Origin: CAVRZY01 sp963725415 | GTDB lineage: Bacteria > Acidobacteriota > Terriglobia > Bryobacterales > Bryobacteraceae | DNA: 9,306 nt | Assembly (NCBI GenBank): GCA_963725415.1 | Contig: CAVRZY010000155.1 | Coordinates: forward strand, 1 to 9,306 | Reading direction: 5' to 3' | Part shown: in pieces, positions 5,845 to 9,306 of the stretch | Numbering within the stretch: position 1 is the first letter of the stretch | Layout of the letters: every line of letters begins with the position of its first letter | Made by a program: the position numbers and the translations under genes | Notes under the pieces: generated by a model | The model's input: the letters and a program-made list of their open reading frames with translations, nothing else | Databases searched by the model: none | Told to the model about the DNA's origin: nothing

Positions 5845-6888
5845 TCACTGCCAGGGACGCGAGCGCGCCACGGAAATGCCTCGAATCTCGCGGCCGGCTT
5901 TTCGCGAGACGGCGCAATAGAAGTGGTACAGGCTGCCATCGTGAAAGATGATCGACGGCTTGTGCGCGTACGAGGAGTCAACGGAACCCTCCGCCCCGAC
6001 ATCCACCAGGATGCCATCGCACTTGGTCGCGTGAAACAGGTCCGGACTGACGGCGAGCAGGTCGCGCGCCACGCCTTTCGCGTCCAGTCCGTAGTAGAAG
6101 ATCGCCCATTGGCGGCCGTCTTTGAGGACACAGGGATCGCTGGCGAAGCGTTCGTCCGGGCTGCCGGCGGGCCCGTTCGGAATCACCGGGTTACCTCCGT
6201 GCCGCGTCCAGGTATTGAGGTCCTTGGACCAGGCCACGCCGGTCTGTTCGCGCCAGCGCCGGGGCGCGTCGTTCTTGGCGTTGTAGAAGACGTAATACCT
6301 GCCGGCGTGCTCGAGCAGGCAGGGCTTGTACAGCCCGCCGCGCTCCCAATCCGCGCCGTCCTGGGGCCGCAGGCAGGGTTCATCGAGCGTCCAGTGGAAC
6401 AGGTCGGCGCTCCAGCACAGGCCGATCACGGCCGGCCCTTGCTCGTAGCCGGAATTGGGATAGGCATGATACACGCCCAAGTAACGTCCCCTGACTTTCT
6501 TGATCCGCCCGGCGGAGCGGACGTGGTTCTCACGGACAATCCAGTTAAGAGCGATGTTGTACCTGGCAACTGGCGAGTTGGGATCCCGCCGCAGAATGCA
6601 GCCCTCCTTGCGCCACCTCACCAGGTCCGCCGAGGACGCCAGCCCCGTTTGGTAGCCCACTCCGTCGTAGCCCACATATGTCATGTAGAAACGGTCAGAG
6701 TGGCGGAAGACGAACGGGCAATCCACGCTCCAGCTATCGAATTCGCTCGCGCTCTCGGAAGCGGACAGCACCAAGCGGCCATACTTGAACGAAGTGCGCA
6801 AATCGCCGGGCGTGCAGGCGGGAAGCACGGCGGGATAAGCGCTCCAGGGCAGGCTCGCCAACAGCTCTCGTCTGGTCCAGTCCAACAT
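5845..6888 (-). CDS. Exported five-bladed beta-propeller glycosidase-like protein (GH43/GH32/GH130-type fold)
   Basis: Seen: 347 residues from the ATG at 6888, chosen over an upstream ATG at 6951 because GGAG lies 14 bases before it and the protein then starts with a Tat-like leader, TRRELLASL (residues 5-13). A Cys after VLPA (residue 24) might be a lipid-attachment site, though the lipobox is atypical. A blade signature S-x-D-L-x-x-W recurs at residues 86-92 (SADLVRW), 160-166 (SADLFHW), 221-227 (SKDLNTW) and, weaker, 281-287 (SPDLFHA), showing the propeller repeat. Candidate catalytic acids sit in VDCPFVF (Asp56), WERGGLYKP (Glu182) and ASDPCVL (Asp251), with YAHKPSII near 308. Known: these folds include arabinosidases, xylosidases, fructosidases, mannoside phosphorylases and the GH137 arabinofuranosidase of rhamnogalacturonan II. 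Inference: it trims a plant glycan beside the fucosidase; specificity cannot be read from sequence by eye. First gene of the pair, divergent from the rhamnosidase. Confidence 0.72.
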   Translation of the reverse strand: MLDWTRRELLASLPWSAYPAVLPACTPGDLRTSFKYGRLVLSASESASEFDSWSVDCPFVFRHSDRFYMTYVGYDGVGYQTGLASSADLVRWRKEGCILRRDPNSPVARYNIALNWIVRENHVRSAGRIKKVRGRYLGVYHAYPNSGYEQGPAVIGLCWSADLFHWTLDEPCLRPQDGADWERGGLYKPCLLEHAGRYYVFYNAKNDAPRRWREQTGVAWSKDLNTWTRHGGNPVIPNGPAGSPDERFASDPCVLKDGRQWAIFYYGLDAKGVARDLLAVSPDLFHATKCDGILVDVGAEGSVDSSYAHKPSIIFHDGSLYHFYCAVSRKAGREIRGISVARSRPWQ

Positions 6889-6935
6889 CGGTTCAACGCT
6901 CTCTCCACGTGCCGCGCTTCCCTGCGCCCAGGCTG

Positions 6936-6951
6936 TTGCCCGCCGTGGCAA
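6936..6951. promoter_or_regulatory. TTGCC-N6-GGCAA inverted repeat in a divergent intergenic region
   Basis: The 78-base gap (6889-6966) between the divergent propeller-glycosidase and rhamnosidase genes must hold both promoters. It contains TTGCC and GGCAA, five-base complementary arms with a six-base centre. It does not resemble the TTCCGC palindromes at 3098 and 3176, so a different regulator would be implied. The arms are short enough to arise by chance, and I see no convincing -35/-10 pair here. Confidence 0.22.
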
Positions 6952-6966
6952 TATTGATTGTACGCC

Positions 6967-9306
6967 ATGCCTTTTCTCCGTCGGCTCCCAGCCATCGCGC
7001 TCCTGGTTGTTGCGGTGGAAGCCGCGACACTAACTCCGTCGAGCCTTCGCTGCGAGTATCTCGTGGACCCCATGGGAATCCAAGCCGAGCGCCCGCGGCT
7101 CAGTTGGACGCTGAGTTCCACTGCACGCGGCGAGTGGCAGTCCGCGTTTCAGATCCTGGTCACCTCGAGCCGCGAGAAGCTGCTGTCCGGCCAAGCCGAT
7201 CTGTGGAACAGCGGGAAGGTCGGCACGCAGCAGACGGCGCAGGTGGAGTATGGGGGCCTGCCGCTGGCGTCGGGAGCGGTTGCTTTCTGGAGGGTCCGCG
7301 TCTGGGACCGGCACGGGCGGCCCTCGGCCTGGAGCCCGCCGGCGCAGTGGTCCATGGGTCTGCGCAGTGAAGCCGACTGGCAGGCTCACTGGATCGGCTG
7401 GAAGCCTCAACAGGGAGCACGCGATCCGCTGCCCATCTTCCGGAAAGAGTTCCGGGTGGAGCGCAAGCTCAAGCGCGCCACCGTACATGTCTGCGGCTTA
7501 GGTTTCTTTGAGCTTCGACTGAGCGGCCGAAAGGTGGGCGAGAATGTCCTCGACCCCGGATGGACCAATTACCGGAAGACGGCTCTGTACGTGACCCACG
7601 ACGTGACGGGTTCCGTCAGGCCCGGCGACAACGCCATCGGCGTGATGCTCGGCAACGGCATGTACAACGTGCCCGGCGGACGCTACGTCAAGTTCAAGGG
7701 CTCCTTCGGCCCTCCGAAGCTAATTCTCCGGCTTCGTCTGGAGTTCGCGGACGGCTCGTCGCAACTGGTAGTCAGCGATTCCTCCTGGAAGGCGGCGCCC
7801 GGTCCGATCGTTTTCTCCTGCATTTACGGTGGCGGAGATTACGATGCCCGTCGGGAGCAGCCAGGCTGGGACATCCCCGGCTTCGGGGATTCCTCCTGGG
7901 AACCGGCGCTCGTGATGGAGGGGCCAGGCGGACGGCTGGCCGCACAATCAGCCCCGCCGATCAAGGTGATGCGAACGTTTCAGCCAGTCCGCATCACTGC
8001 CCCTCGCCACAGCCTTCGCGTGTTCGACCTCGGACAGAACTTTTCCGGCTGGCCCGTGCTCAACGTTCGCGGCGCGGCCGGTTCCAGCGTCAAGATGACT
8101 CCGGGGGAACTGCTGGATCAACAGGGACTCGTCACCCAGAGGAGTTCCGGCGGGCCTTCCTTCTTCACTTACACTTTGAAGGGGGTCGGGACTGAAAGCT
8201 GGCGGGCCCGGTTCTCCTACTACGGCTTCCGGTACGTCCAGGTGGAAACCCAAGCGTCTCCGGATGGCAGGGAACCGGAGGTCCTCGGCCTCGCCGGAGA
8301 GTTCGTGCACTCATCGGCGGCGGTGGCCGGGCAGTTCACATCCTCGAACCGGCTGCTCAACCGCATTCACGACCTGATCCAGTTCGCCATTCGCAGCAAC
8401 CTGCAAAGCGTCCTGACCGACTGCCCGCACCGGGAGAAACTCGGCTGGCTGGAAGTGCCCCATCTCCTTGGGCCGGCCATTCTGTTCGGCTATGACGCGC
8501 CTGCCCTGTACACAAAGATCGTCGCGGACATGAGCGAGGCCCAGACCGCCGAGGGCCTCGTACCCAATATCGCGCCGGAGTACACGATCTTCCAAGGCCA
8601 AGGGGCGGTGTTCCGCGACTCGCCGGAATGGGGCAGCGCGGCGGTGATCGTTCCCTGGCTGTTGCACCAGTGGTACGGCGACACCCACGTGTTGCGCGAG
8701 CGCTACTCCATGATGAAGCGCTACGTGGATTACCTTTCCTCGCGCGCGAGCGGCAATATCGTCTCTCACGGATTGGGAGACTGGTACGACCTCGGCCCTG
8801 GCCGCCCCGGCCTCGCCCAGCTCACCCCGGCGGGAGTGACTGCAACCGCAATCTACTATCAGGACCTGCGGATCCTGGCCGACACCGCAGGGCTGCTGGG
8901 AGAAAGGGAGGACGCCTCGAGATACCGCCTGCTTTCGGAAGCCGTCCGCCAGAGCTTTGACGCGCGTTTCTGCGACAAGACCGCGGGCCAGTACGGCGGT
9001 GGCAGCCAAACCGCCAACGCCATGGCTCTGGTGACCGGCCTGGCGCCGCCCGCGTTACGCTCCGCGGTCCTGAGCAATCTCGTCGCCGACATCCGTCGGC
9101 GCAGCAATCACACCAGCGCCGGCGACGCCGGCCATCGTTACGTCATCCGCGCGCTCACCGACGCCCTCCGTTCGGATGTCCTCTGCGACATGGCCACGCG
9201 CACGGACGCGCCCAGCTACGGATACCAGTTGCAGCAGGGCGCCACCAGCCTCACCGAAGCCTGGGACGCCGATCCCCGCTCTTCCCAGAACCACTGTAAT
9301 GCCCCG
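6967..9306 (+). CDS. GH78 alpha-L-rhamnosidase, secreted, C-terminus beyond window
   Basis: Seen: 780 codons open from the ATG at 6967 to the right edge. MPFLRRLPAIALLVVAVEAA is a Sec-type signal peptide. Next come an Ig-like N-terminal domain (LRCEYLVDPMGI onward), the rhamnosidase carbohydrate-binding domain from about residue 155 (IFRKEFRVERKLKRATVHVCG; LGNGMYN near 228-234), a beta domain with VFDLGQNFSGW (352-362), and an (alpha/alpha)6 barrel from about 450. In TDCPHREKLGW (484-494), Asp485 and Glu490 match conserved catalytic-site acids of GH78; the usual Asp twelve residues after the first is Val497 here, with Glu496 beside it. Glu764 in GATSLTEAWD matches the proposed general base. 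Known: inverting release of terminal alpha-L-rhamnose. A stop codon in frame at 6955-6957 limits the start to 6967 or a TTG at 6958; no clear ribosome site precedes either. Only the end of the barrel and the C-terminal domain are missing. Confidence 0.9.
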   Translation, partial: MPFLRRLPAIALLVVAVEAATLTPSSLRCEYLVDPMGIQAERPRLSWTLSSTARGEWQSAFQILVTSSREKLLSGQADLWNSGKVGTQQTAQVEYGGLPLASGAVAFWRVRVWDRHGRPSAWSPPAQWSMGLRSEADWQAHWIGWKPQQGARDPLPIFRKEFRVERKLKRATVHVCGLGFFELRLSGRKVGENVLDPGWTNYRKTALYVTHDVTGSVRPGDNAIGVMLGNGMYNVPGGRYVKFKGSFGPPKLILRLRLEFADGSSQLVVSDSSWKAAPGPIVFSCIYGGGDYDARREQPGWDIPGFGDSSWEPALVMEGPGGRLAAQSAPPIKVMRTFQPVRITAPRHSLRVFDLGQNFSGWPVLNVRGAAGSSVKMTPGELLDQQGLVTQRSSGGPSFFTYTLKGVGTESWRARFSYYGFRYVQVETQASPDGREPEVLGLAGEFVHSSAAVAGQFTSSNRLLNRIHDLIQFAIRSNLQSVLTDCPHREKLGWLEVPHLLGPAILFGYDAPALYTKIVADMSEAQTAEGLVPNIAPEYTIFQGQGAVFRDSPEWGSAAVIVPWLLHQWYGDTHVLRERYSMMKRYVDYLSSRASGNIVSHGLGDWYDLGPGRPGLAQLTPAGVTATAIYYQDLRILADTAGLLGEREDASRYRLLSEAVRQSFDARFCDKTAGQYGGGSQTANAMALVTGLAPPALRSAVLSNLVADIRRRSNHTSAGDAGHRYVIRALTDALRSDVLCDMATRTDAPSYGYQLQQGATSLTEAWDADPRSSQNHCNAP

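Noticed and set aside
4356..5951. A 531-codon plus-strand open frame opposite the fucosidase
   Set aside because: It is antisense to a clear GH29 gene, rich in Val/Arg/Pro/Gln as expected of a GC-rich shadow frame, and shows no recognisable domain.
5566..6957. A 463-codon plus-strand open frame opposite the propeller glycosidase
   Set aside because: It lies antisense to a gene with repeated blade motifs, a leader and a ribosome site, and has no domain of its own.
9289..9306. Possible frameshift at the end of the rhamnosidase (NHCNAP where a hydrophobic residue often follows NHC)
   Set aside because: Only a few bases remain before the window edge, too little to distinguish a frameshift from ordinary divergence.

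Overview
The window is GC-rich bacterial DNA, densely packed and consisting mostly of carbohydrate-catabolism genes. The GC content, Tat-type leaders on secreted glycosidases and the mix of plant-cell-wall hydrolases suggest a soil polysaccharide degrader, perhaps an acidobacterium of the Solibacter/Bryobacter type. That placement is inference, since no phylogenetic marker is present.

Layout. (1) Bases 1-3017, minus strand: a three-gene operon read as RuBisCO-like protein (RLP) -> DUF1537 kinase -> ApnO-like dehydrogenase (cut by the left edge). Both gene junctions are ATGA start/stop overlaps. This trio matches the established D-apionate route: ApnO makes 3-oxo-isoapionate, OiaK phosphorylates it, and the RLP OiaX decarboxylates the phosphate ester to L-erythrulose 1-phosphate. 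(2) Bases 3018-3192: a divergent control region with two copies of a palindromic operator-like site, TTCCGC-GTT-GCGGAA. (3) Bases 3193-4319, plus strand: a regulator joining an IclR-type winged helix to a LacI/periplasmic-binding-protein-type sugar domain, broken by one apparent frameshift. (4) Bases 4329-6888, minus strand: a two-gene unit of a five-bladed beta-propeller glycosidase-like protein followed by a GH29 alpha-L-fucosidase, both with twin-arginine leaders. (5) Bases 6967-9306, plus strand: a secreted GH78 alpha-L-rhamnosidase, open at the right edge.

Together the genes suggest removal of L-rhamnose, L-fucose and possibly another sugar from a plant glycan, next to an intracellular path for apiose-derived acid. 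Rhamnogalacturonan II contains all three sugars and is the simplest common substrate; apiosyl/rhamnosyl plant glycosides are an alternative. No apiosidase, transporter or downstream tetrulose-phosphate isomerase is in the window.

The oddest feature is the RLP gene. About seven small indels lie between roughly 1905 and 2630, yet the active-site motifs survive once the frame is followed and the net frame returns to that of the start. Outside it I see only one indel, in the regulator. No tRNA, rRNA, CRISPR array, insertion sequence or origin was recognised.
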